A stretch of 64,000 nt of DNA from Luzula sylvatica (lineage: Eukaryota > Streptophyta > Magnoliopsida > Poales > Juncaceae): the NCBI GenBank assembly GCA_946800325.1, contig OX326961.1:50680293-50744292 (forward strand), given 5' to 3'. The number at the start of each line of letters is the position of its first letter. The stretch's first letter is position 1. This document shows positions 13,445 through 24,505 of the stretch, piece after piece. The translations under genes were made by a program, and so were the position numbers. Below the pieces are notes generated by a model that ran no database searches, had not been told where the DNA came from, and saw only the letters and a list, made by a program, of their open reading frames with translations.

Positions 13445-13550
13445 GAGCCTTAGTTTTAACTTTTTAAGTCTTAGTTTTAACTTTTTATAAAAGTTAAAAC
13501 TATATTGTTTTTGGCAAAAATTGAGACTTAAAAAGTTAAAACTAAGGCTC
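13445..13550. repeat. Nested foldback repeat
   Basis: Perfect 27-bp inverted arms (13445-13471 and 13524-13550) enclose a second perfect inverted pair, tagttttaactttt and its complement (about 13472-13504). All four arms share the word TTAGTTTTAACTTTTTA, so the structure is two direct and two inverted copies of one unit. It could be a tiny MITE or a replication product. Confidence 0.7.
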
Positions 13551-13561
13551 CTCCCTCAAAC

Positions 13562-14380
13562 TTGTGTGTGGGCATCGAGATTACCGCACGCGAGCTTATT
13601 CTGAGAGGCACCTTACTCTTCCAGAAAAGGAGATGCTTCATTGAGTCTCTGCACTACCGCAAGTCCGGTACCAAACTTGTCGCTATTTTGCGAGTTAGCT
13701 TAAGTTCGGTATCCGATTCCCCTTGTTTTTGGAAATTGAGGAGAATATGAAGGAATTTGTTATGGAGGTTCGGTGTCCGATTTTTCTTGGAGAATTTGTC
13801 ACTGGAGCGACGTCTTCTCTAGGTGGCATTAAACGACTTGTTGCCTTTTAAACAAATGCAAGAGTGTACTCTTACTCATTTTCAGAATTACATTTTTTAT
13901 ATTTGTCATCATAGACGATAATATTTTTTATTTTTTTCCAAACAGATCTTTGCGATCTTCTTCTTCGTTGTGTGGAGAGAACGCTGCAGGCGTGCTTTTT
14001 CAGAGTTGGCGAAAGAAGGGGATGATCTGATAGGAGAAGTGATGCATGAGTGGCAAATGTGTGTAAAAATGCTCAACTGATAAGGAGTTTGTGGTCGGAG
14101 AAGGAGGGATGAAGACCAAACCCTAGATACTATTTCTAGTTCTGGAGGACGATGAGGAATGCAGAGCGAAGGGTACTTTGCCTAGTTAAAAGTGCGGTAA
14201 ATTTCTTAAGAGGTCCTTGTAATTATTCTTTATTATTCCTTCAGCTCATATTTATTTTAATGCTTTGTTGTGTAAATAAGGTTTTGTGTTTGGACTGGGT
14301 TGTAAGACTCTTTCTTTTTATTAATATACTCGAGTGAAAGGGCATTGGAACCTTCACCGAAATTAATCAAAAAAAAAAAT
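13562..14380 (+). mobile_element. LINE-like 3' remnant
   Basis: A broken coding region has an in-frame tail near 13945-14080 containing IFFFVVWRERCRRAFSELAK and ending VMHEWQMCVKMLN-stop. This resembles the C-terminal region after the reverse transcriptase of plant LINE elements. About 300 bp of T-rich 3' sequence follow, then a run of 11 A at about 14371, as expected of a poly(A)-ended retroposon. Upstream frames are broken. It could also be a gene fragment captured by the surrounding Helitron-like block. Confidence 0.38.
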
Positions 14381-14872
14381 ATTTTTTATTTTTTTATTTA
14401 TAAATGTTATTTTAAAAAAACTCTAGATGTTATAACTTACATATTTGATCTCCAAATCGACCACAAAATTCATACTAAGAATTTGTAAATATAAGAAATT
14501 ACGACTTTAATTACTTTTCAAGATTACGAGTCAAGAAATAATTTATTATTTTTTACATTTGATATTGTATGAAATGTTGTGAACAACAATGATATAATAT
14601 TTTTTTTTTTTTTTGTAAAATCAATTTATACCTCATATATTATTATTATACAATCACATTAACATAAGTGTTATTACTTGATTAAGAAAATTAATTTTTT
14701 TGTCATCATAATGTAAAATAATTGAAAAACTTATACAATAATCATAAACAAATTAGTTCAAATAATTATATTATGAAGAGATACTATCAATATCATCATA
14801 TTTATAAGTATTTTATATTACAATGAAAAACATAATTAACATCCTCGCCGCGTAGCGCGAGTATTCTCCTAG

Positions 14873-15621
14873 CTATAATTCAAGTTTGGAGATTATGAAA
14901 GAGGTTAGATATGGAGTCCCACACATTCTTGATGTATATCCTTGATGTAAAGAAAATTATGTTCAATAATTGCATGATTTGTCTTCACTAATTTAGAAAG
15001 AAAATTGGTAACAGATTTATTAACATGTTTTATTTGTTAACATATTTGATAACAGATTTGCTAATTGTTAATTATTAATTTGTTAACATGTTTGCTGTCC
15101 AAAATATATTGTTAATTATATTACCAAATATTTCCATATGTCATTAATTAATAATTCACATACAAGTTAATTACACTATATTATAAAAAAAAAATTTGCT
15201 AAACATGAATTAAGTTTTAATAATTTTACTATACATTAACTGGTAATTAAATGTCGTAATTAACATAGTTTAATTAATTTTATTAATTCAAATATGTTGT
15301 TTATTAATTTTATTAATCGAATTAATATTGTTAATTGGAATGACTTTATTAACTATTAATTATTTTACACTTAACTGGTAATTGAAACCTTGGTTAACAG
15401 AGTGGGGAATTTGGGTACAAAATGGAATGCTTTGAATTAATACCATGTTCCTTGATGTCACGCTTATTCAATCAGTAAAGCTGCGGGAAATCTCAGGAGC
15501 ATGGTAAAATTTCGCCTAATAATATCAGTATAGAATAAGAGACGAACCAACCTGATTAATATTCTCCTATAACGGTATAAGTATAACCATAAGTAAACTA
15601 GAAGCCAAGAAAACCATATTC
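14873..15621. other. Upstream region of the SERINC gene, no gene seen
   Basis: AT-rich, with repeated words of the type ttaattattaatttgttaac between about 15000 and 15380. No coding frame is supported. The distal promoter of the SERINC gene should lie here. Confidence 0.4.
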
Positions 15622-15631
15622 TTATAAAATA
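15622..15631 (+). promoter_or_regulatory. Candidate TATA box of the SERINC gene
   Basis: TTATAAAATA is followed within 15-30 bp by a pyrimidine-rich CTCCTCTTCTCTCTCTC stretch, typical of plant transcription starts. The coding start at 16707 is about 1 kb downstream, so the 5' UTR must contain intron sequence. The last 5' UTR intron is probably 16619-16684, with GT and AG borders. Confidence 0.45.
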
Positions 15632-15665
15632 GAGCTCCTCTTCTCTCTCTCAGGACGAGAGAGAA

Positions 15666-15768
15666 ATAATTACGTAGAAGAAAAGATAAGCTTCTAGAAG
15701 AAGCAATATTGCTCCTTATAATTACGTAGAAGAAAAGATAAGCTTCTAGAAGAAGCAATATTGCTCCT
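15666..15768 (+). repeat. 52-bp tandem duplication in the SERINC leader
   Basis: Two near-perfect copies (15666-15717 and 15718-15768), period 52. Each carries AAGCTTCTAGAAGAAG, which contains TTCTAGAA, a core resembling heat-shock elements. A splice-donor-like GTGTGT follows at about 15776, so both copies are probably transcribed. Confidence 0.75.
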
Positions 15769-16706
15769 CGATAAGGTGTGTTTTCCTTTGCTTAATGTCT
15801 TCTGTGAATTGTGATTCTGTATAGAGTCTTTTTATATTCTGATTTGAGAAGAAGATCTATTGGATCCGATCTTGTGATTGCTTTTGTTGCATCAAGATCT
15901 TATTCATGCTTTGCTTAGAAGGAAGGAATCCACACATTTCTCCATTGTCAACTTCAAAGCATAATTTTTTCCTTTTTGAAAACAATTTTAAGGACAATTA
16001 GATCCTTAATTGTTGTGCATCAGTGAGATTGACAGTGCTTTGGTATTTTTTTCTTGCTCATCTGAATTAAGCACTTATTTTTGTTTATTAATTATTTTTA
16101 TGACAATCTAAAATCCGTTAATCATAATTAGGAGCCAGTTTAAGGACGATTTATGCTATTTTGCTGGAATTTTCCTTCTTCTTGTGAGACATAGGTATGC
16201 ATTTATAATCACATGGTTAAAAGAAAAAGCTAAAGTTTTCTTTGTTTAGCTTTATTTGGGTTATTAGTCTCTGTGAAGAATGTCTTTTGCGAGTGCTCAG
16301 GCTTGCTTTGTCTTTTGTCCTTTCTTTCTTCTAGAGTAAACAACTCTTGTATCCTTAGTATGCTCAATTGTATATTTATATTATAGTAAGTTTAATTGAT
16401 TATTTATATTATATTATATTATATTAAGTATAATTGTATATTTATATTTAGATCCGTTAGAATATTATTTTGATTACACTTTTACAAATTCATTCAATTA
16501 CTCAATTTTCAAGGTTTTGAGCCATACACCATCCAAATCATTTATATTTTCGGAGTATCCAATGAGGAGTCCTTCATACCAGATCTGCCTACAATTCTGA
16601 GTTTCTAAGCCTGAACAGGTAATTTTATTTCCTTATAATCTGTTCAACGTGTTATTTCTGCATAATTTAACCCGAATTTAACAGGGTTTTGATCGCAATC
16701 AACGCA

Positions 16707-19462
16707 ATGACAAGAGATACATCAATGGAGGACCCAAATACTTCTAGAAAGAGCTGCAGAGAGAGATACGAGAAATTCATGGAGGATTCATGGTGCGCTC
16801 ATTTTTTCCTCGGCCCGAATCCAATAATGGCACGTTATGTCTACGCGCTTATTTTTCTCGTCACTAACCTCTTGGCTTGGACCATACGTGACTACGGCCA
16901 CTCGGCCCTTTCTGAACTCAAACGTAATTAAGCAATCAAGCCCCTCATTTCAATTTCGAATATTATTTACCGGGCCTTTCTGCAAATTATACTAATGATG
17001 AAATTAAGTAATGCAGGGCTGAAAGGATGTAAGGGAATTCATTACTGTTTGGGTGCCGAGGGTGTTCTGCGAATCAGCCTTGGATGTTTCGTATCCTTAA
17101 TTATTCCATATTATGCTTTTATGTTTTATCATTATATAATATCTATTATTTTCTTAATTTGTTTAATTGTTTGTATATATTATGTAACTTCAAATGTTCA
17201 ATTAGGTTTTTCTTTGACCTTGATTTAGCTTTTCTTCTTTGTAATGTTTCTTTCTACTGTAAACACCAGAAGAATATGCGATTTTAGGAATTCGTGGCAT
17301 TCTGAATGGTGGGCAGTGAAAATAATCATTTGGGTAGGGTTTATGACGATTCCATTTTTAATACCTTCACCATTCATCCAATTATATGGTCAGTCTTGTT
17401 TATATTTAATTTTTAATAATCATGGATTGCCCAATAGATCGGATAATTAAATATGATTCCGTCAAATACTTGTCCTAATTTTTGTTATTGACTTTGCAGG
17501 GAAGATTGCACATTTTGGCGCAGGGTAACAGAACTTCCTGAAATTCTTATTTTCTCAGTTTAAATATACAATTAAAACTAATTGCTTCATTTCAATTTTT
17601 CTATTATTTGACAGAGTATTTCTTCTGATTCAACTTGTAAGCGTGATCAGTTTCATCCGATGGTTAAACGATTGTTGCAGGTCCGAGAAAAATGAAAAAA
17701 GATGGTATATATATTATTTACAGAATATATTGTTTAATTGAATAAGAATATACGAGCTTTTAAGTTGTAACAATAACGACTAAGAACTAGCGAATTATGC
17801 AATTTGCAGCCATATTCAAGTTAATGTGATCTCAATAAGCGCTTATGTGGCATCGATAATTGGAATCATACTCATGTATGTATGGTACGCTCCGAAACCA
17901 ACTTGCAGTGTTAATATCCTCTTCATTACTCTCACTCTCGCCCTTCTCCAAGTCATGACTTTTGTCTCCATGCACTCCAAGGTACGCAAATTTTCCCCAT
18001 TTTGCGGCCTCCAAAATATCGCCTCGTATTAAAACGAGATTTGAAATCACAATTGGGTTAATAATATCAACAAAAATGTTAAAATTAGGTTTTTTCGATA
18101 CATTGAAAACTTATCTTATATTTATTACAGGTTAATGCGGGATATCTGGCACCGGGGCTGATGGGATTGTATATTGCGTTTCTGTGCTGGTCTGCAATTA
18201 GAAGGTAATTAACTTTTTTTTTTTTTAATCTTAAATAGTTGTATACATTTTCATAAAAAAAGATACAATATTTCATGTACTTTCATCGTTTTGATCTTTG
18301 ATCGTTCGTAGTGAACCACATACAGAGATTTGTAACAAGAAAGCCGAGGCTGCAACTAGCGCAGATTGGCTCACAATTACAGTAATGCCATTCTCTGAAG
18401 ATTAAAAAAAATCTCACCTTATTCTAATCGCTAATTAATTATAAGTTCCTTTTGTTCTTAAGAGTTTTGTAATTGCTGTACTAGTCATAGTAATGGCGAC
18501 CTTCTCCACCGGAATCGATTCCCAATGCTTTCAGGTGGGTAAATATCACATTTATCCCTGCAAAATTAGAAATGTCATGGATGCCCCTACATATTATAAG
18601 AAATATCGTATATATCCTTCATATTATATTCGCTTCGAAAAATTATATTTTGAAAACTATGTAGTATATTTAAAAGCAAAATGAAATTCAGCTCAAGAGA
18701 AGAGAAGCGGAATCAGAGGACGGTGTTGGCGTGCCTTATGGTTTCGGGTTCTTTCATTTCGTTTTCGCAATGGGAGCCATGTATTTCGCCATGCTGTTTA
18801 TCGGCTGGAATGCTCGCCAAAGTATGCAAAAGTACGTTTATTAATCCAGCCAAATTTAATTAAGGGTAAATTGGTCGTTTTACTTTTAGTTATTTTCTTG
18901 TTGGCACTGAATTTCTAATTTATCCAAATTTAATTTAAGTGTTATAATCATAATTAAATACATGCTAATATATCTAAATAAATTTTTCCACGGTAATTTG
19001 GGTGTTTGATTTTTTTTTTTTTTTTTTTGAAAAATAAAATACATGGGGGGGGGGGGGGGGTGTTAGATTTATTTATTAAATAATTTTAATGTGATTTAAT
19101 TTGTACAAATTGATAATAATAGAAGGACAATATATAATTAAATGACCAATTTAGAAATTGAACGAAGTTCAACGATCAATTTGTTGTAATTTATGTCTAT
19201 AATGATGCTTAATTGTTTGGAATTGAAATTGAAATTGTGAAAATATGCATGAATGGACAGGTGGACAATAGATGTGGGATGGGCCAGTACTTGGGTTCGA
19301 ATTGTAAATCAATGGCTTGCAGGCCTTGTATACAGTGAGCACCAATCTTAGAGCACACAAACACATATACGGACTTACTGTACAAATAAATTCATAACTA
19401 TTGATTATTTTGCAGTAGGGAGGCTGGTTGCGCCACTTGTTTGGAAGAATGTACCGCTGTAA
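16707..19462 (+). CDS. SERINC/TDE1 family multi-pass membrane protein
   Basis: Twelve coding exons with GT/AG borders give 404 aa, normal for plant SERINC proteins: 16707-16923, 17017-17090, 17229-17388, 17500-17524, 17615-17704, 17810-17981, 18131-18204, 18312-18381, 18463-18534, 18692-18831, 19261-19334, 19416-19462. The start is the first ATG after the preceding acceptor; an in-frame TTG just upstream was not used. The family is named for proposed serine incorporation into membrane lipids; its animal members act as lipid scramblases. Family signatures are CKGIHYCLGAEGVLRISLG, NSWHSEWWAVKIIIWVG, APKPTCSVN, YGFGFFHFVFAMGAMY and STWVRIVNQWLAGLVYI. About ten hydrophobic segments are seen, the first near residues 42-60 and the second near 88-108. 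The C-terminus is short (YIGRLVAPLVWKNVPL). No frame defect was found. A 16-G run lies in the long tenth intron at about 19045. Confidence 0.92.
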
Positions 19463-20090
19463 TCGACGTAAAAAATAAAAATAATAATAATAATAATACA
19501 CGTCTTCAGCTTTTATTTGTCATTTGAGAGAAAAAAGCATAGCTAAAATATATTTGTACAGGTTCTAGCTAGAAAAACCAAAAGGATTTAGCATACAAAG
19601 TCTCTATATTACACATGTAGGCTCACCCAGAGTATACAAACGAGTTGATCAATGCAAATTATTTGAATTAATTAGTTGTGAAATAAAGAATAAATTCTTT
19701 TGATTTATAGAGGAATATAATACTTGCGTTTTGATTATCATATGTCATGTGATGTAAATGAAAATATAACCAAGACGTTTACCGGAAAAAAGCAGAGATT
19801 TTTTTATCAATTCTTTATCTTATCCAATAAAATTGAAGAACATATACACAGGAATGTAAAAGTTGATAAGCGAAAGTCCGAATTAATAATGATCAAGTTT
19901 AATTAGTCCAAATAATTTTATGACAAATTTTATTTTATTTATACCAGGTCATGAGAGAGAGAATGGATTAAGAAAAGAAAAATACAAAAGAGAAAAGAGT
20001 TTGTAACAGTTTGGTTTGAATTATAAAGAGTTTGATTATTTGAATGTTATTTGAATTGTTATTTCAATTTCAATTAGTACACTCACAAAT
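19463..20090. other. SERINC 3' flank and probable Copia-D LTR remnant
   Basis: Starts as the SERINC 3' UTR, with AATAAA-like words near 19680. The last 150 bp, ending TAGTACACTCACAAA just before a tRNA-Met-type primer site, look like the end of a Copia LTR. Its left end cannot be fixed because no second LTR copy is present. Confidence 0.4.
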
Positions 20091-20933
20091 TGGCATCAGA
20101 GCGATGACAAGTTCTGAGAGTGCTTTTGGCAATATACCGTTGTCGCCATTGACGAAAACAAATTACGAAATATGGAGTAACTAGATGCGGGCGTTACTCG
20201 GTGCGCAAGATGTTTGGTAGATAGTCGAAGCTGGCTACACGAAATCCGTTACCGAAACATATCAGATGGTAAACCACTTGAAAACATTGAAAAAGAAACG
20301 AGTGAATGACAAGACCGCTTTGTACCTATTGTACCAAGTTGTAGGCGAGTCGGATTTTCAGAAGATTGCCGACGTGGAAACTTCTAAGAAGCATGTGACA
20401 CTTTGGAGAGTGTTCAAGGGTACCGACCGAAAGATTTAGATCAAATGACCGTTGATGAACTGACGGGTTCACTCGAGACACACGAGCAACGAAAAAAAAG
20501 GAGAACGTTCACACCAGGAGGCTCTGCAAGTCGATTTGGTGGTCGAGGAAGAGGCGAAAACTATAATTCTGACAAAAGAAGCAACCGAATAAGCAAAATT
20601 GGCGCGGTCGATGACGAGGAGGCTGGTCGAGTCGAGCAAGTGTCGAGTGTTACAACTGCGGCAAGCCTCGAGACTACGCAAAAAAGTGCTGGTCCGCGAT
20701 AAAGGTGAAGGAAAATGCCAACATAGTCGACAAGAAGGCAGATGATGGTGCTCTCACACTACAACACATTTGTCAATTTGGGACGGGCCGTCCCTAAATA
20801 TGTTCAGTTATTGGTTCGGCCCGTCCACATCGGAGAGCGATACGATGTGGTACCTCGACACCGATGCAAGCAACCACATGTGCGGGCACAAAAACCTTTT
20901 CGTAGAGATGAAAGAGATAGACAATGGACGCGT
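20091..20933 (+). pseudogene. Copia-D: decayed Copia gag-protease fragment
   Basis: The primer-site-like TTGGCATCAGAGC (20090-20102, one change from the usual TGGTATCAGAGC) is followed by a gag reading MTSSESAFGNIPLSPLTKTN with several in-frame stops (for example WSN-stop, DVW-stop). Further on come a zinc-knuckle relic, CYNCGKPRDYAKKC, in which the His is Tyr, and a protease relic, WYLDTDASNHMCG, in which DTG is DTD. The remainder of the element is missing at 20933, where the Copia-C LTR starts. This is the oldest layer of the nest. Confidence 0.75.
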
Positions 20934-21882
20934 TGTTGGGTACCGGCGTCACTACCGAGCCCCGCACAGTGGAATGAGAGGTCCGGTCCGACCCGATCCC
21001 GAGGACCACGTCACCGACCTGAAAGTACGAATCATAATATGCGACTACAAATATATCTCTTATATATAAAGAATCATACCATGTGAAATTGATCACGGTG
21101 AAGGGTTGACTGCGTAGTTGCTTTCCTTGCTTCGATCCCGGTAACACGCACGTCCCACGCCCGCGCGATTCGACACCTTGCTCGAAGCTCCGATTTGTCG
21201 AATACAACCGGATTGCTTTCCGGTTTGTCCTTCAACCTTGCTCGAACTTGCTCCCGTTAGATCACAACAAATGTTTTAGCTAAAACCTCCCTACTCGTAT
21301 CCACCGCGAGTTAACATCTCTCGGTTACGCGCGAGTCTCCTAAAATCGCCGTAAACTTGCTCAAAGATCTCAATCTCTAATGGAGGTTATTTCTCTCTTT
21401 TACTTGTCACACATGTTCAGATCTAAACTGATATCCCGGTAAGAGAGAAGAAGAAAGGATGAATATCTTATATTAAATCCCTCCATTAATACCATAATTA
21501 ATGAGTATCAAATAAAACTGCCAACTCAAAATTCGGACTACAGTCCGTCATGACGCACAATAGTCTGTCACGACGGATGTATCACATTTACTGATATAGC
21601 CGTTACCACTTAGCTCCATCATGACGGACCAACTTGTCCGTCGCGACGGAGCTCCGTCATGATGCACAAACCAGTGCATCAGGACAGTATATTCACAGAT
21701 TGGCGTACATAAATTACACTACGGTCCGTCATGATGGACCAACCAGTCCGTCACGACGGAATATGTATTTTCTGTCAATTCTGCATAATCTTATTATGCA
21801 TCCAATCGTTTCGACGAACGCATATGTTTATCTATCCTCATGGATACAATCTACTAGTTGATATGTAACTGTATTTCCTTCA
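20934..21882 (-). repeat. Copia-C 3' LTR
   Basis: About 949 bp, starting TGTTGGGTACC and ending TTTCCTTCA. It aligns in outline with the Copia-B LTR (shared GCCC...CGGTCCGA and CTGTATTTCCTTCA words) but is clearly diverged. On the minus strand the adjoining internal DNA ends GAGTGGGATAC, a reasonable polypurine tract. It holds a cluster of CATG/CACG-centred dyads. Confidence 0.7.
21543..21761 (-). repeat. Dyad cluster, CATG/CACG centre (Copia-C LTR)
   Basis: Eight imperfect copies of GTCCGT-CATG-ACGGAC, for example GTCCGTCATGACGCAC, GTCCGTCGCGACGGAG and GTCCGTCACGACGGAA. They are arranged as four doublets with about 20-22 bp between centres. Confidence 0.85.
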
Positions 21883-22558
21883 GTATCCCACTCAGTTCGA
21901 GATCCACTAAAGAAAGCACTAGTGCACATCACATGTACACATATTCTTAGAGATTAAAATTCAACCCCGAAATAAGACAGCTCTATGTGTGACTGCGTAG
22001 GTTCGTATCAAGCAATGGTAGTAAACTTATGCCTAAGTTTACGGGCTCATGAGAGAGATCTAGGAAGAAATCCATCATAGTTTTCCCACGTTGAAAACGA
22101 AAATGATTGTGATCACTTATACCCATCTCGAACGGTGGTATTTTGGTCTCTTGTTCACGATATCCGTTAATCAAAAGGCATGATAATAGTCATCCTTATA
22201 TTTTGATTGACTAAACTTATGTTTCAATACCGAATTGAGTCAACAAACACGATCGATATTAACTATTAATATCATTCTCTGGCCAAAGATTTCGTTGATT
22301 AATTCATCGATAGGTCTACGGAATATCTCTTTCTTTCGAAAGAAACAATTTCTATCTTGACAACTCACATCAAATTCAGTGTTTCAGATAATACCCGATT
22401 ATAATCACATGGCCATCCTGTTACAGATAGTGGAAGACTATATCTAACTATCATGTTACGCACGAAAAATGATCCATAATCATCTCAAGTGTGAAGAACT
22501 AAGACCTCATTCGTAACGATTCCATCTACAATGACTGAACCATGTCATGGTATCGCAC

Positions 22559-22563
22559 TTTTG
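22559..22563. other. Left target-site duplication of Copia-A (TTTTG)
   Basis: TTTTG lies directly before the LTR start; the same TTTTG is at 50141-50145 directly after the right LTR. It dates Copia-A's insertion after Copia-C's. Confidence 0.88.
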
Positions 22564-22635
22564 TGAAAGAAAATATGGCTTAAGAATTAACTTGGAAGAA
22601 TTTATACAAATAGGCAATTCTGCAGTCAGAATTAG

Positions 22636-22778
22636 GTTCGTTCGAACGAACTATATGAGTGCGTTCGAACGGACTTATTCGTGACGGTCAGATTTGGGTT
22701 AGTTCGAACGAACTACTTAAGTACGTTCGAACGAACCCAGTTCGTTCGAACGAACCATTTAGGTGCGTTCGAACGGAC
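22636..22778 (+). repeat. Dyad cluster, TCGA centre (Copia-A 5' LTR)
   Basis: Six copies of GTNCGT-TCGA-ACGNAC, such as GTTCGTTCGAACGAAC (22636-22651) and GTGCGTTCGAACGGAC (22763-22778). Within doublets the period is 23 bp. The cluster ends 8 bp before the TATA box. Confidence 0.9.
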
Positions 22779-22786
22779 TGAATTCC

Positions 22787-22796
22787 TATATATATA
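22787..22796 (+). promoter_or_regulatory. TATA box in Copia-A 5' LTR
   Basis: TATATATATA, repeated at 49732-49741 in the other LTR. It is the only strong TATA in the LTR and lies about 400 bp before the LTR end, so transcription should start near 22820. Confidence 0.6.
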
Positions 22797-23195
22797 GAAT
22801 TCTGATTTCGTTTTAACCTAAGCTAATTTTCAGAATTAGGGTTTTGAGCCACCGCTTTCTCTCTCTTCTTCCACAGAAATAGATTAGATCTAGAGTGAAT
22901 TTAGAGGGAGATTCGAGCAAGTTCTTGAGAGAATTGATCGTGACGGCGACTAGAACGACGTCGACGATTCCGATCGCTCGAAATCAAGGTGGACACGAGT
23001 AGAGGGATTGCACGAGCACTCCTTGGAGAAGGTTCACGGATTTGGAGAAGAAATCGACACGTACTAACTTGTACGAGGTAATTTCTTCAACTCTTCCTTT
23101 TTGGATGGTTTTCGAGCGTGATCCCGGTAGAATTAGGTTACGCATGCGAAACTAATTCCGCTGCACACTTTGATAAAATGTGCGTAACCCTACAG

Positions 23196-23207
23196 TGGTA
23201 TCAGAGC
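23196..23207 (+). other. Copia-A primer-binding site (initiator tRNA-Met)
   Basis: TGGTATCAGAGC starts one base after the LTR end. It is the usual plant Copia primer site, complementary to the 3' end of initiator tRNA-Met. Confidence 0.9.
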
Positions 23208-23451
23208 AATCGCTCATTAAAACCATCGAAAATCGATGTTTTAATTCGAATTTAGGAAATTTTAGAATTTTTGGGCTAAATTACAAAATTACACAAAATT
23301 GAGCAAATATATATGATAGGAAGACCTTTAATAAATCAATTATTGGATATTTGATGTTATTAAAGTGTTAAACAGATTGGATCTGTTGAAAATTGGATTT
23401 TCGGAACAAAACGACAAAGAAATCAGGTTTTCAGAAAATTGACAGATTAAC

Positions 23452-23692
23452 GTTCGTTCGAACGAACCTAGGGTTCGTTCGAACGGACTGAACGAAACCT
23501 AGGGTGAGTTCGAACGAACTTGGAGTTGCGTTCGAACGAACTTGGAGTTGCGTTCGAACGAACCTGAGGTGAAAAATTTTCTGTCGTGCGTTCGAACGAA
23601 CTTGGAGTTGCGTTCGAACGAACTGAATTCTGTAAAAAAAAAAAAAAAAAGAGTAAAAAGTGAAATTTTTTTTGTCGTGCGCTCGAACGAAC
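23452..23692 (+). repeat. Dyad cluster, TCGA centre (Copia-A leader)
   Basis: Eight copies of the GTTCGT-TCGA-ACGAAC dyad, from 23452-23467 to 23677-23692, some with one changed arm base (GTGCGT or ACGGAC). It lies between primer site and gag, so it is untranslated. Runs of A and T interrupt it near 23635. Confidence 0.88.
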
Positions 23693-24199
23693 AAAATTCT
23701 GGACAACCAATTTTTTTTTTGTCAAAAATGCCCAATAATTTGAAATTTCCAATTTATAAATTCGATTTGGTATAGCATATAGCCTAAAACGGGGATGATT
23801 GTCTGTGAATGCTTGTATGTGTGTTGACCGGTGAGTCTTCCAAAGTTGTATTTTATTTAATTATGTGGGGACCGGTGAGTCTTCCAAAGTTGTAATAAAA
23901 TAAAATAGGTTTAGTTTTGAAGAGGAACCTTCAAGGCAAGACGACACGACACGAAGCTTGGATCTTCAAGAAAAGCAAGGGATTATCTTGGGTTTTAAGG
24001 GTTGGGAATTTAGGGTTTTATGATTGCTCATAAAACTAAAAGGCCAATATGCTATACCGAAATATTTTATTTTATTTGTTTTTGTGAATGAATAAAATAA
24101 ATGAATTTTATTAAAAAAAAAAATCCTCCCACGTAATTATCAAGTTATTTGCCTCCCAAAGTGGAACCTTCAAGACTAGTGTTTGTTTATCTGTGTTGC

Positions 24200-24505
24200 A
24201 TGGCCATAGTCTGGCACATATTTACACATGCGTAGCAAGGAAGGCATGCATTGATTAGGAGTCGACGTGTTGCATGGCCATAGTCTGGCATGCCAATTCC
24301 CTGATTGAATGATACTCCACTTGTGGTTTGGACTTGACCAATTCGCTAGCTAGGCTAGGATTTGGGGCAAGAAGTGAGGTACACACACTTTGGTTTTGAG
24401 TTGGACTCAATACCGGACCTCACGAATAAAGCAAGAATCGTCTTGGAGATGATTGGACACCGTCCTACCCGACGTGACGTATTTTCTGAGTGGTAGGCCA
24501 TAGTC
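24200..24505 (+). promoter_or_regulatory. Leader block with three GGCCATAGTC motifs and two short uORFs (Copia-A)
   Basis: GGCCATAGTC occurs at 24202-24211, 24276-24285 and 24496-24505; the last ends 181 bp before the gag ATG. The first two are in CATGGCCATAGTCTGGCA and open uORFs of 11 and 12 codons that begin MAIVWH (24200-24235, 24274-24312). Copia-B has the same three motifs at matching spacing. The role is unknown: RNA structure, packaging or translational control are options. Confidence 0.6.

Larger units (their letters stand above)
11216..14872. mobile_element. AT-rich block bounded by two outward-facing Helitron-like ends
   Basis: The left edge, read on the minus strand, ends in a CGCG-N3-CGCG hairpin (11229-11239), a 9-nt spacer and CTAG (11216-11219) followed by T. 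The right edge, read on the plus strand, has CGCG-TAG-CGCG (14849-14859), a 9-nt spacer and CTAG (14869-14872) followed by C. The two spacers share the form RGTAWTCTC. This is the design of Helitron 3' ends, but here two face outward. It may be two Helitrons in opposite orientation or one element with terminal inverted repeats; no clean target duplication is visible. The interior is mostly AT-rich DNA without genes, plus a foldback and a LINE-like remnant. Confidence 0.5.
22564..23194 (+). repeat. Copia-A 5' LTR
   Basis: 631 bp, TGAAAGAAAATATGGC to ACCCTACA. It nearly matches the copy at 49509-50140. It contains the TCGA-centre dyad cluster directly upstream of a TATATATATA box (22787-22796), so the dyads sit where an enhancer would. 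Confidence 0.93.

Noticed and set aside
20742..21207. Small proteins on both strands around 21 kb
   Set aside because: They cross the Copia-D/Copia-C junction and the LTR; no domain is seen beyond the decayed gag-protease.
21543..21761. CRISPR-like array of repeats and spacers
   Set aside because: The host is a plant, the spacers are very short and uneven, and the repeats are degenerate dyads inside an LTR.
23431..23775. Small Ser/Phe/Arg-rich proteins near 23.5 kb
   Set aside because: They are translations of the TCGA dyad repeats in the Copia-A leader.
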